Shown piece after piece: positions 47,577 through 58,978 of a DNA stretch of 64,000 nt. The notes under the pieces are model-generated. The model searched no databases. It was given only the letters and a program-made list of their open reading frames with translations, and was not told where the DNA came from. This stretch comes from Epiperipatus broadwayi. Its lineage: Eukaryota; Onychophora; Udeonychophora; Euonychophora; Peripatidae. Position numbers and translations under genes: made by a program. The stretch covers positions 1,986,001 through 2,050,000 of the forward strand of contig JAQFVV010006274.1 of the NCBI GenBank assembly GCA_028023455.1, given 5' to 3'. How positions within the stretch are numbered: position 1 is the stretch's first letter; the number at the start of each line of letters is the position of its first letter.

Positions 47577-48476
47577 TAATAGTTGGTTTGTTGATTTTTG
47601 TCTAACCATATGACTTTGGATAAAAAGATTTTCTCTAGATGTAAGAAAGATTTTAGTTTTTAAATCTAAATAAGTAGCATAAATTAATGCTTTCATTTTT
47701 TTTTCACATGTCATAGGAACTATAATTTATTGTAGTATTATCTTTATCTGCTGGAAAAATATTAGTCGATTTATTGCTTTTTAATTTAAACAAAGCTTTT
47801 TTTTTTTTCATCAACAGGTAAATTACTTTTAGGTGGTTTTGCTTTATTTAGAATATTGTATATTTTTTCTCTCATTATGTCTGCCTCCTCACAAAGTATT
47901 TTTGATAAAGTACTTTCTACTTTACAGATAATATCCTCAAACTGTAATTTTGATGAAAAAATAGCAAAATTAAAAGCTTTATTAAGGACTTTCAGTTCAT
48001 TATTCTATAATTTCCAATCTGATAAATTTCTGACCCCTTATATGTTTATTTTTCCAGACAAAGTCAATGTTAGTATTTCCTGTTTCTTTTTTTTAACAAT
48101 TTGTTGAATTTATTTTTTCTCTTCAACATTTAAATTCCTTTTCTTTAGTGACTCTAAAATCAGCAATCTTATCATAAATTGACCACAATATTGGATGAAT
48201 TATATTACTTAATGAAAGGTGGAGTTGGAACATTTTTTTATCTAGACAATCTAACCTTTCCTTGTATTTTTAATAAAAACAGATAAAATATCTTGCCTTA
48301 TTTAAAATTATATCTTCTTTTTTTTGTCTGCATAAAGGAGATTTTACAATAGTTAGGAAACAGTCCTTTTTTTTTTTTTTGCAATTAATTAAAAATTGAA
48401 GATCATAAGCAGATTTTTCTTTCAGTATACCCATATTCTGTAAACAAATGTTTTTCATAAAGATTACTAATGTTAA

Positions 48477-48660
48477 CTCTAATATTCTCATGGATAAATG
48501 AATTTATAATATTATTTCTGGGAGCTTCCATGTTATAAAAATATAATTGCTAAATAGCTGCCATTTCAATATAATAACAAGTACTTTCCTCAGAGCTTTT
48601 TTCTCAAATCATAAGATTGTGTGTGGTGAAATTTAAAATCATTAATTTTTTTTTTGTTGT
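48477..48660 (-). repeat. Pseudo-LTR, upstream copy
   Basis: Direct repeat of 45731-45915 lying before the N-terminal coding region of the Penelope element. Confidence 0.8.
48546..48603 (-). ncRNA. Hammerhead-like motif in upstream pseudo-LTR
   Basis: CTGAGGA and GAAATGGCAGCTATTTAGC are conserved relative to the other pseudo-LTR, and AUGG/CUAU can pair as stem III. Stem II has decayed: AGTACT no longer faces its partner. Confidence 0.5.
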
Positions 48661-51220
48661 TTTTTTCTCATCTCAACACAAGTAAGTCTTAATTAAAACA
48701 ATTTAATTTTCTAATTCTCTAGATGTCATTATAATTCTTATCAAACAATTAATTTTATACAATATTGAGATATTAAATGTATTTTTTCAATGATATACAT
48801 TTTAAAAAATTTAAAGATTAAATATATCATATTTTTTCATAAATTACAGTATTACAATGTATTAAATTTAAGCTTAATGCATTTTCTTTTATCCATGCTC
48901 TATAAATAAATATGTTGTAAATTAAACACTCTCAATATTCTTCAGTGATAATTAAACAATTAAATTAAACTAAAACTACACAATTTGTTCATATTAGTGA
49001 TCTTCAGTTTAAGTAAAATATTTGACTTATTTTTAGCTTTGATTTGTTCAAAAATGACAAAAATATATTATTTTTTAAAAAAGCTTATTTTTATGCTTTA
49101 CTAATATAATATAAACAATTTCTATGAACACCATTGATAAACATAGCGAGTATACACCAGGTATTTTAGAATGTTTTTGTTTGTTTTTGTTTTTTTTCTT
49201 ATTTGGTATTTTTATCATTACCAATTTAATTGTTTTACTGTTTATTCATATATTTAGCAATGAAAATTGTGTTCTCTTATTATTTTACATATTTATTGCA
49301 GAAATAATTTTAGCTATGAATCATAAAAATAAATTAGAAAACAAGACAGAAATGATTTTTAAATGAGAGAGGAGTAAAACTCTCAGAGATCTTATTAAAT
49401 ATGGAATGTTTTCTTAAAAATGAAATAAAAGTTGCACTGATTAAAGAGGGAGTTTCTAGATTAAGCAGTTCATATTCTAATATTGTAGAACAGAAACTTT
49501 TCTAATATGGGTTAATGAAAAACAATTAGTAAATCATAGCTTCAGTATAACACTTTTTTAAGTTTTTAAAAGTCTAATTTTAGTTATCAAGAAAATCATA
49601 TCTTGGAATTTACATGTATATTTGTAATTATAAAATTCAAATAGAGTAAATTAATTTTATATGTGTTTTGGCACTTTCATTTTTGATTTTGTATTATGTT
49701 TTTCCTATTCAATGAATGATTGTATTGGATTGTATCTTTGTTCTAGGCTAGTATGCTAAATATGTGCATTTTAATTTCCCTCGAATGACCAGATTGTTTA
49801 GTGAGTCTATTTCTAAAATCAATTATGTTCATTGCACAGAATTACATTATAAATTAAAAATAAATTAATACATTACATTCAATGTTTTTTTTTTTCTCGT
49901 AATATTTGATTGCAGCTGTTTTTTAGAGAGGAAAATAAAAATATTTTGTAGCTTTAAAAACTCACAGAATAAACAAACAGCAATTTATTTCTCCACATCT
50001 CAATTGACATTGAAATCTTTTGGTGGAAATTTTTCTTAATTAAATGAACTTGTTTTGGGCTTTCTCTCTAGTTTGTGTCTTAATAAAATTTCTTTTTCTT
50101 TTTTTGTTATGCGTGTTGGTTTTGGTGGTTTTTTCCTCTTCGAGGGTTGGGCGGTGCGTGGGTGTGCTGCTTGAAATTGAATTTTAGTCTTACTAATTTA
50201 AGATTTAAGTATATGGTTTTGTATTATTTTTAATTGTTTATTTGTGTAAATTTCAGTATTTTATTTTTATATTTTTTTGTCGTTCCCATTTTGTTATAAT
50301 TAGATATATTTCCTGAATAGTGTGTTTATTTTTTTTTTTTGCCTTTATTTTTTGTTTTAACCTTTATTTATATTTGGTCAAAATTGATATTGGATAGTTA
50401 TGTCGTTGTAGTTGTTTTTTGGTTTTTCTTTATTTTGTGGTTTTGTTTATGATATTTGTTGCTCTTAGTTTGTTATCTATTTTTTTGTTTGTTTTTGTCT
50501 ATAGTTTTAATGCAGTCTCTTTTATTCGATGGATTTCTTGTGTCTTTTTTCTCCCGGAGATGTCTAGATTTTATCCATAAAATTGATTAAGTGAATACTT
50601 ATCTAGTCTTTTATCTATATTATTCCTTGTTGTTGGAATGTCAAGTATGTTTTGTTTTGTCGTGTTGGGTGGGTGTGTTTCCAGGTGTCTGTTTGTTTCC
50701 AGTTTGTATGTGTTTTTTTGTAATTGTATAATAGATTGTATTTTCATCTGATTGTTCCATTACAAAAATTGTCTTTGGTTGTTGTTGTTAATTATAGGTT
50801 CTGTTTTGGGGTTTTTTAGTATTGTATTTTATAGATGTGCTATATGTTATCTTTGTCCACAGAATATACTTAGTGGTGCACCACCGAAAGCCAGAGATGG
50901 CAAAATTGCACACCCAGATATAATCTCAAACAACCAAATGACTTTTGCTGTAACATTTTTTTTATTCATTACATATCTCATTTTCAACAATTTTTTAAAC
51001 ACCACATCTATGTATTGAATAATCCAAAGGATATATTTTATTCAATCAAAGTATTTAAAACTAATGAACTAAACCTTCAGACACTTGCCTAACAATTTAT
51101 TTGAACTGTTTCAATAATATCTGTTTGTTCTAAACCTATGTAGTTTTCGACCATGTATTTTTAACACTGTAACTCTACAAACAATAAAGTTTGATTTGAA
51201 ACGTAAATTACACGTACTAT
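48661..51220. other. AT-rich DNA, no gene seen
   Basis: Between about 50100 and 50760 the plus strand is markedly T/G-rich with very little A or C, suggesting strand asymmetry. Frames at 49124 and 50752 are low-complexity or hydrophobic translations without a recognised domain. Confidence 0.5.
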
Positions 51221-51224
51221 CAGA

Positions 51225-51645
51225 TTTTTTTTTAAACATGTAATCCTGTCTAATAATTAATTTATTAATAAATAAAAATAAATCGACATTTAATTGCTTG
51301 TAACACTTGTCTTTCAATTATTACTAGGAAAACAAAACAACCTTTTTTAAAAACATTAAAACTTAACCCCTTCCCGCTTTTTCTCATTTTCCTATAAATT
51401 TAAAAAAATTTTGTAAGGAAAAAAAATATTTTTAAATTTATAAAAAACAAGAAAAGGTGGAGGGATAGTGTTAAGCTTTAATGTTTTTTTTAAAAAGAGT
51501 TTTTATTTTATTTTTCTAACCATCATTGAAAGATAAAAGTATCATAAGCAATTAAATGTCAATTTATTTATTTATTTTATTAATAAATTAATTATTGGAC
51601 AGGATTATATATTTTTAAAAAGTCATTGATTATGGGAACTTAAGA
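51225..51645. repeat. Long inverted repeat (foldback), arms about 190 bp
   Basis: The left arm (51225-51405) and the right arm (about 51430-51645) are reverse complements across shared blocks: TAATCCTGTC, TAATAATTAATTTATTAATAA, GACATTTAATTGCTT, CTTTCAAT, AACATTAAA, and the GC-richer CTTAACCCCTTCCCGC against CTTAACACTATCCCTCC. The centre near 51410 is A-rich. It could be a foldback element or a hairpin MITE. No coding sequence is present. Confidence 0.8.
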
Positions 51646-52860
51646 CTTCCTGAAAGCGCTAGGGTGATTAGTTAAGATCATTAATTACTACACTATATAG
51701 CTTCATTACATGTGTGTAAAGCACAATTATAGAGTTAAAATATATAATGATTTTTATTATCTGGAATTATCCATAATCAACCTTGGTGCCTGGACTAGTG
51801 GCCAGACTAATCTGTATGTACCAAGAAGAGTACAATTCAATTGTCTCTTGATAAATTTATAAAGAAAACACCAGATACTAATCAATAAAGTGTTATTTAT
51901 GTATGTGCTAATACACCTCATTCAAAAATAAATATTTAAAAACACTTTTATGCGTTTTTTTATTTTTATATATTGCTCTAATTTTGTACATTTCAACTTT
52001 CATACATGTTTCAGAAATCATTTAGGTATGAAAATCAAGGACTATAAGGCTACTTTTGAAATTTCAACAGTATTATCTTAAAATTGGATAAAATTAGAAA
52101 GGAATGACACAAAACACATGTGTAGAATTTCACTTTCTCTGAGTTATATAAAATCATCACTTATGATTTTTTTGCAAAACTTTTTAAGGTAAACATATAT
52201 TTCTAAGATCCAATTCTGGAAGCAGATTATTACCAAAGAAAAAAAGATTGAAAAAAAATGCAATAAAAAAAGTCTATTATCAATGCTTTCAAATTTATTT
52301 ATTTTCCAGAGACAAACCCCCCCCCCCTTGAAAGATTCAAATATCTTATGCTTTTCCCAACTTCCAACCTTGATTAACATTTAATTTAAATATATAAAAA
52401 AATTAAAAAAGACTATTACCTTTATATATTTTAATAAAAGCTGTAAAATTACTTACAAACATAATTTCTACTTTTCCTATGTAAAATAAATTGTGAAAAG
52501 CAACCTTTTTTTTTTTTTGCTTTTTTCTTTAACATATTTAATTGAACCAGTGCAAGTTTATTGATAAAAAAAATAATTATTAATATTTTTTTCAGAATAT
52601 TGTATTTTTTAATACAGATGCTTTATTTATATGAAATTTTTAACAACAGTTCTTTTTTTTTTTTTAATGAATGTGGCCTTTTATCCTATTATTAGCAGAT
52701 TTACATCTGGGATTTTTAGTGAATCATATCATTCGGTTCTTTTTTTATCTATGATCTTATATATAGAGTAGATTTGAAAAATGTTTTTATACTTATTTAA
52801 AATCTCTTACATTAAATATTGACCAATGTTAATCAATATACTGTCACCATTCAGTGATTA
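51646..52860. other. AT-rich DNA, no gene seen
   Basis: Only a short C run at about 52318-52328 stands out. No recognisable domain. Confidence 0.5.
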
Positions 52861-53128
52861 TTAGTCTACTGTGGATTTTTTGGGGTTTAATTTCTTTTTG
52901 GGGTTTTTAAATTTCCCTTTTCTTTAAATATTTTTTTTTTTTTCTTATTTACATGTTTTCTTTTTCGGATTCTTATTTTTTTAGGTTGTTAAGTTTTTGA
53001 TTCTTTTTTTTTTTTTTTTTTTTTTTATACTTCTTTAATTTTTTTATTTTTTTTGATTTTTGTGGGATGATTATTATTTTTTTTTTTTTTTTTTTCTTTT
53101 TTTTCTCCTTCTTCATAATGAAAAAAAA

Positions 53129-53163
<35 letters not shown>

Positions 53164-53250
53164 TAAATAAAAAAAAAAAAAAAAAAATTTTAAAAAAAAA
53201 AAAATTAAAAAATAAAAAAAAAAATAATAAAAAATAAAATTTAGTTCTTA
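52860..53250. repeat. Poly-T block followed by poly-A block
   Basis: About 230 bp made almost entirely of T runs is followed, after a CTCCTTCTTCATAATG hinge near 53104, by about 130 bp made almost entirely of A runs. The two halves can pair to form a very long T:A hairpin. It may be real or may reflect assembly error in low-complexity sequence. Confidence 0.8.
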
Positions 53251-55375
53251 TGTTTTCTGAAATTTTAGAGTATTATTTGCAAAAATAAAAACATCTGCCA
53301 AATCTAAATGATTTAAGTATTATATTTTCTTAGCATCTCAGTTTGATCTACATACTATAAAAAAAAATTACTTTGAATAAATTTGAAGAGATGGTATCAT
53401 TTTTAATCTTTTAAGTATAACTATTATGTCTAAATTTGACAATATCCTGAATCTGTTTTCATTTCCAAAACTTTAATTTCCCTTTAAATGCATATAGAAT
53501 CAAATATCTTTTCATAATTTGTAAGTTATTTGTTGGATTATTTTCATCCATTTTCAAAAAAATTACAGCTTTATTTATACTTTCTAAATACATCCATCTG
53601 TTAGTTTCATGGATTAATTAACGGTATTTAGAAAGATATAAATAAAGTTTGAATTTTTATAAAAATATTTAATAATATTAACTAAGTAATAAAAGTAATC
53701 CAACATATAATAAATAAATGCTGTTGTCATAAGCCTTCAACAATTATTTTTTCATGATTTCTAAATCCAATGCAAATTAACTTCTATTAATACTACTATT
53801 ACCACTTTTAATCCAACTTAAAACTACAAGTAAAATGCCACTATCACAAAATTTTAGACAATTACTTTTTTATGATTTCTTAATGCTGCTTTTAACACTT
53901 TTAATCCAACTCATTGATGTTGTTGATTTCAAAATTCTCATTATTTGTTTGGAATGATTTTAATAATGATCTTAAATAAAACTGATAAACTTGTAATTTC
54001 TAATCTGGTATAGTCTTATTAATTAGACATTTCTTAAAGCTGCTTTTTTAAAAATATCTATAATGATTCTATTATTTCTAAAGCATTTTTATTCTTTATG
54101 AATTTAATTGTACATACGACTTCTTCATTTAAAGCACATGGGAATTTAAAAGATATTGTCATAATTGTATGGCTTACTTTTTATTTTTGTTCTTGTTGCT
54201 GCTGCTATTATTTCTGTTACTATGTGTTTTTTCAATAAAATTCTCTGCACAGTTTCATAGTATCGTTTTTTCTTAATAATACAAATACAGTTGTGTTTAT
54301 GTTAATTTAAAATGTTATTAATGTTATTGTGTATATTCCATTATCCCAGGCAGTTGCCTACAATGTTTTTTAAATCTTCTATAAGAAACAATAATAATCT
54401 TCTGTAGTAAAAAAGTTAATTTATTACCCTAAATTCAAAATATATAAAAAGAAACATTTAAAATCTGATTAAAATAATATATATATATAACATTTTATAA
54501 AAAATATCAAATTAAATAAAATCATTTTTATAAAATATTTTATGTTTTAGTCTTTGGATAATTTCCAATAGATTTTTTGTAACTATTTATATTCAAATTT
54601 AAAATGTGAGAATATGAACAAAGTATTTGTAATATTTGAAATGAAATTCATGGGCAATAAAAATCATTTATAAATATTTTTTAATTAACTGTAAATGCTA
54701 TTTCATGAAATTTAATGAAAGTATATTTTTAAAAATATAACATCTTTTATTACATGAAAAACTTAGAACCAATGTTAATATTGTTTGAAATTTAGCCTGC
54801 CAACACTGTTTGAATGAACAACCCTAAAATATTACATTGTCATCAAAATTTAATAAAAATCAAATCAATAGAAATATTTTTAAAAATCAATTACAAGATT
54901 TAACTGAAATAAATAAACAAATTTCTAAGTTAAATAAAAGTGTTTAAAAAAAATAAAGCTTAAAATTGGAAAAAAAAAAAAAGTGATAATTCATGAATAA
55001 ACATTTCAATTACTGTATTTTTTTTTTAAATATAATTTATGATCCCACCTTTTTAAATTCTATATCAATGAAATTAATATTCCATTAAGTGACAGTTCAT
55101 TAAATTAAAATGAAGCTTGTAGAAAAAAAAATTAAGTCAACATAATGTATGCTTTACATTTATGTTTAGTGCCCTTTAAATTTTATAACCAATGTTTTTT
55201 TTTTTTTTTGTAATTATCTAACCAGTAAAACATTTTTTTTTTAAGTATTGCTATTTTTTTTTAAATCAACATGCTACTTTTTTTTTGTAGTTGTTGTTTT
55301 GTCTTTTTTCTTGCCAGTTTTTTCTTTTTCGGAATAATATATTTTTTGCTTGGAATAAAATTAAATTTGTATAGG
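53251..55375. other. AT-rich DNA, no gene seen
   Basis: No recognisable gene, RNA motif or terminal repeat. Confidence 0.5.
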
Positions 55376-56622
55376 CGTAATGGTAAGTGCCCTAATGATC
55401 AATTGGTATTAAAACCAGTTAACAGTTAAATGATAAAATGGGATGTTTGGCAATTAAATTTTCATCCAGGAGAATTTAAAGACAGCTGGTGGGTTACCAT
55501 GTACACGGTGAGTGACAATACAATTTATTTTTAATTGCCAAATAATTTCTAGGCATGAGCTATGATCAAATTGAGTCTATATCAAAACAAGTTTCCATGC
55601 AAATCTAATTATATTTCCTGATTGTTACCTCTCTTCATCTAATAAGTTATTACATTAACAAATAAATAATTGGCTTGGTTCAGATGAGGAATGACAAACA
55701 CAAAATTATTAACAATAAACAATAACTTTAATGAAAGAATAGTATTATGTGACAATAATGATAATAAAAAAAATCTATTTACATATTTACAAATTAATAA
55801 ACTTATATGGTGATCATGCATGATAGGAAAAAATATATATAACTTACAATCTTTTTGAGGATGTTTATAGAAAGTTCTTTTGATTTACTTTAATGTCTTT
55901 GTGTGCTCACATGTACATTTTGTATCTTTAAATGTGAAGTCATAACCATTTATCTTTGAACTTTAATGTTTTCTAGTAATATAAGATTTTATTTTGGTTT
56001 CCTCAGAGGTAGTTTTCTGATAAGAGTTTGTTTCCTTTTGCAATTTTCTTCTGAGCATTTTAAAATAAATAGATTCACATGTTGATTTAGATGACTAGTT
56101 TTTTTTCTTCAGCAAGTAAATAATAGATATTTCTTCAGCATTCAATAATGATGAATAGATTGGCAAAATCAAGATTAAACTTTAAGGCATATCTTTGTTA
56201 CCAGCTCTATATTCAACTACACTACTGGAAAGGTTAGGGAAAATATCCTAAAGTGTCCTCTATTCCATAAAATGCATGATATTAATTTAAAATCTTTATA
56301 AAATTCCACTGACTTCTTGACAGTAAAACATATTACAGTGAAGTGGCGTTACAATTTTTTTCCCGGTTTCTTGAAAATCAGACAAGTTTCAAAAGCTTCT
56401 GTTGGTTACCATAATAACATTTTTGTTTTAAATGAAAAAAAAAAAATTTTTTTAAAGAATAAAGTAATAACATATTTTATCTTTACACTTATTTTCTTTT
56501 TAACATTTTAAAACACCTATAAAATGTATTCTATCTATATGAAGTTAATATTTTGTTATATATAATAACAAAAAAATATTTGCATTAAAGCAATATCTGT
56601 AAACTTGGATATGAGGGCTACA
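55376..56622 (-). repeat. 3' LTR
   Basis: It starts in minus orientation with TGTAGCCC and ends at CATTACG, where the other copy has CATTACA. It shares with the 5' LTR the blocks AATTGGTATTAAAACCAGTTAA, TTTCCATGCA, ATAATTGGCTTGGTTCAGATG, CTTTTTGAGG/CTCTTTGAGG, TTCTTCAGCATTCAATAATG and ATATTTGCATTAAAGCA. Confidence 0.75.
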
Positions 56623-56626
56623 TATG

Positions 56627-56638
56627 CCCCTCCTTCAT
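56627..56638 (-). other. Polypurine tract of the LTR element
   Basis: On the minus strand ATGAAGGAGGGG lies four or five bases before the 3' LTR start. It is the expected position and composition for the plus-strand primer. Confidence 0.6.
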
Positions 56639-57007
56639 TTAGGAATAAAATGGTCAATTTAGCCATAAATATTGCTCAATTTTATTTCTAAATATAAAAA
56701 ATCTTTCAATTTTACAGTAATGTCATGCTTATCCATACGTCTTTGGAAATGATCTTACAATAAGCTGGTATGAACATATCAAATAATGTCATCTTTACAA
56801 ATTTAGTACATTGGTATTTATATAATAAAATTGTTTCATGAATTCAATTAAAATTATTGAACCTGATCATTTGCCTGCAATAATAAGATGAACAAAAAAA
56901 TCTTCCACTGATAATGAATGTATCATGCAATATGAACACCAGATAGCTATCTTGAGCACAAATATATCAACCAAATCATATAATGAATAATGCATTTAAA
57001 TAAAGCC

Positions 57008-57145
57008 TTGCTCTACTATGAGACTTAGAGGTTGACAAATACCAAAATATGCCTGCTCATTTTTAAGACCTAATTAGAGGCTAACAAATGTAAGACTATG
57101 CCTAGCTCACTTTGGAGTCTTAGAGACTGATAAATATAAAAATAA
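57008..57145. repeat. Three-copy tandem repeat of about 50 bp inside the LTR element
   Basis: The order AGAC(T/C)TA, TTAGAGG, CTGACAAAT or similar, and ATGCCT.GCTCA repeats three times with divergence. It lies in the non-coding interior near the 3' LTR. Confidence 0.6.
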
Positions 57146-57984
57146 TATTGTTGGCAACAGTGCTGAGATAAAAACTTGGAAAGTATCAAATAAACATGAC
57201 AGCGTCAAAACAATAGAACACTTTCCATTCATCATAAAGCAACATTATCAACCATTAATAATCTCATAAAATTTATTTTGGTTTCTAACTATATAGTGTT
57301 TTCCTATAGACACTTAATCAACAATGCAAAGAATAGAGTGATATCACTTAAACTCTGAGCTCTGATATTTTTTTTAATTATTCATTTATTGAGATTGTTG
57401 GAAAGTAGAATATGAAATTTGCATTTCAATATGATACACGTAATTCTGGAACTTCTATTAACATTTAGAATATCAAGACAATACTTCTATTTTTTTTCCT
57501 TTAACAACTTTTAAATATTAAATGGAACATCATTTTTATATCTAATTTATTTGCCATGACTTTTTCTTAACTATTGTTTTAGCATTTAAACAGTGTGATT
57601 TATTTCTTTTAAAACTAGTCTTTTTTTTTTCTAATGCTCAGTAGCATCTACTTTTGTAGTGTGTACCATATGAATTATTTTCTATTCTCCTCTATCAAGT
57701 ACTCATTAACAAGTTTAGAGTCATCAAATCCCTATTCATAGAAGAATTAAACCTTGCCCCTCTCTAATTAATTTTTAATCAATATGCAGGCCCTCACTTT
57801 GAATGACCTGTAATATTTCTTATTTACCATGTAGTAACTATGATTATTTTTAGAAAAAATCAATATTTTATTTTATGCTTTCTAGCTTTACTTTTTATTT
57901 TTATCTTCACATAATGAATTCCTAAACATAATTTCTTATTGAACCATTTATTTAGCTGAATTATTTGCCTGAGGTCTGGATTTC

Positions 57985-58561
57985 TCTTTTTAATTCTCAC
58001 AATTTTAACCTTGGTTTCCTAGAACCTTTATTATTCATACTTCCAAACAAAATACTTTTATATTTGACTTTATTAAAGTGATCTTCTTGATCATCCATTT
58101 TTTAAATATCTAAATAACTTAATTCATTTTTCAAATCGTACATTTCTTCACTCCTATCTTTGTTGTATATGAACTCAGACATACAGTTAACTACCATGCA
58201 AGTATCATCCTTCAAAGCTTCTGCATTAAAACTTTGGATTATCAATATATTAAACATTCTTAACTAAAGCAGTCAGGCATTTATCACTAACTTTATCACA
58301 ACTAGCTTTATTATTTTTTCTAATCTCATCAGCTGGGATTTATCATCTTTTGCTTCTGTAAACAAATTTTTCATTTTTTCTTTCAGTTCTTCATTTCATT
58401 TTTCCATATTATCTATGATCTTTCTAGTTTGTGTTTCATATGTTCTAATTAAATCTTCATTTTGTTTTTCAAATTTTTTATTCAATTCTATGACCCATGC
58501 TCCTTATCATGTTCTTAAACTCATTATCCTGAGTATCACTTTTACTTTCCTGAGCTTCCAT
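57985..58561 (-). pseudogene. Coiled-coil gag-like remnant of the LTR element
   Basis: A methionine-initiated frame at 58561 (MEAQESKSDTQ) starts about 400 bp after the primer-binding site. After a frameshift it continues as a charged heptad-rich helix (NKKFEKQNEDLIRTYETQ, then NEELKEKMKNL and LMRLEKIIK). A further segment (58105-58232) gives DDTCMVVNCMSEFIYNKD and EEMYDLKNELSYLD. This resembles gag or ORF1-type structural proteins, which multimerise through such helices. No zinc knuckle, protease or RT motif was recognised. Stops and shifts make it non-functional. Position relative to LTR and primer-binding site is the main reason for calling it gag-like. Confidence 0.55.
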
Positions 58562-58958
58562 TTTTACTCTAGCTAGGATAATCATATATATAAATAAAAT
58601 TAACTACTAACTTCTCTATAAAACTTTTATTAACAAAAAGATAGATAAAAACTAATATTTTCTTATTTATTTAATAATTAGAGTTCTCAATCCCCTTTCT
58701 ATCATGCAAACTTTCTAGAACTGCAAGATGCTTTAATTTTAATGCTTTATTTTATTTACTAGTATATTATTATTATCTCTACCAATTCTATCACAATTTT
58801 TATCTAAAACATTTGCATTTATTGAACGACTTTTGTTTATAATGAAATAAATGATTATACTTTTCATTTAACAAAGTATTTATATTTTTCTGAATGTTAA
58901 GAATAATAAAATATATATTTTAAAACTAAACTGAGTTCATTCCCTGTTTGTTTTAAAT

Positions 58959-58976
58959 CCTGAGATCAGGCCTCCA
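58959..58976 (-). other. tRNA primer-binding site of the LTR element
   Basis: On the minus strand TGGAGGCCTGATCTCAGG begins two bases after the CATTACA end of the 5' LTR. It starts with TGG, complementary to a tRNA CCA end, and is clearly GC-richer than its surroundings. The specific tRNA was not identified. Confidence 0.65.
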
Positions 58977-58978
58977 AA

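Larger units (their letters stand above)
46600..48480 (-). pseudogene. Penelope reverse transcriptase with N-terminal region
   Basis: Blocks in order on the minus strand: a helical N-terminal stretch (LNKAFNFAIF, EEADIMREKIYNIL), KPPKSNLPVDEK and PADKDN (47736-47850), then HKPDIPLSPIV (about 47331-47374), YVKDANHFHELN (47254-47290), FDIVLLFINVSVKETIEVLK (about 47145-47205), AIGSPISPVLASIFM (47008-47055), VDDTFVI (46940-46965) and the 83-codon open frame 46619-46867 with NQLPFLDVLIERK and the THT-like NTGKYLQFVSHHH. This is the full palm of a telomerase-related Penelope RT, and the catalytic VDD is intact. Stops (one just before the VDD box), frameshifts and the foldback insertion inactivate it. 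Confidence 0.85.
45731..48660 (-). mobile_element. Near full-length Penelope element with pseudo-LTRs
   Basis: Read on the minus strand, the order is: pseudo-LTR (48477-48660), N-terminal region, reverse transcriptase, GIY-YIG endonuclease, pseudo-LTR (45731-45915). The roughly 180-bp flanking direct repeats share GGATAAATGAATT, TAAAAATATAAT, CTAAATAGCTG, CATTTCA, AGTACTTTCCTCAGA and TCTCAAATCATAA. Each carries a hammerhead-like motif. All main Penelope protein blocks are recognisable but interrupted by stops and frameshifts, so this copy is inactive. A foldback of about 165 bp interrupts the coding region at 47413-47576. Total length, about 2.9 kb, agrees with known Penelope elements. Sequence type is distinct from the palindromic family at 31.6-34.8 kb. 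Confidence 0.85.
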
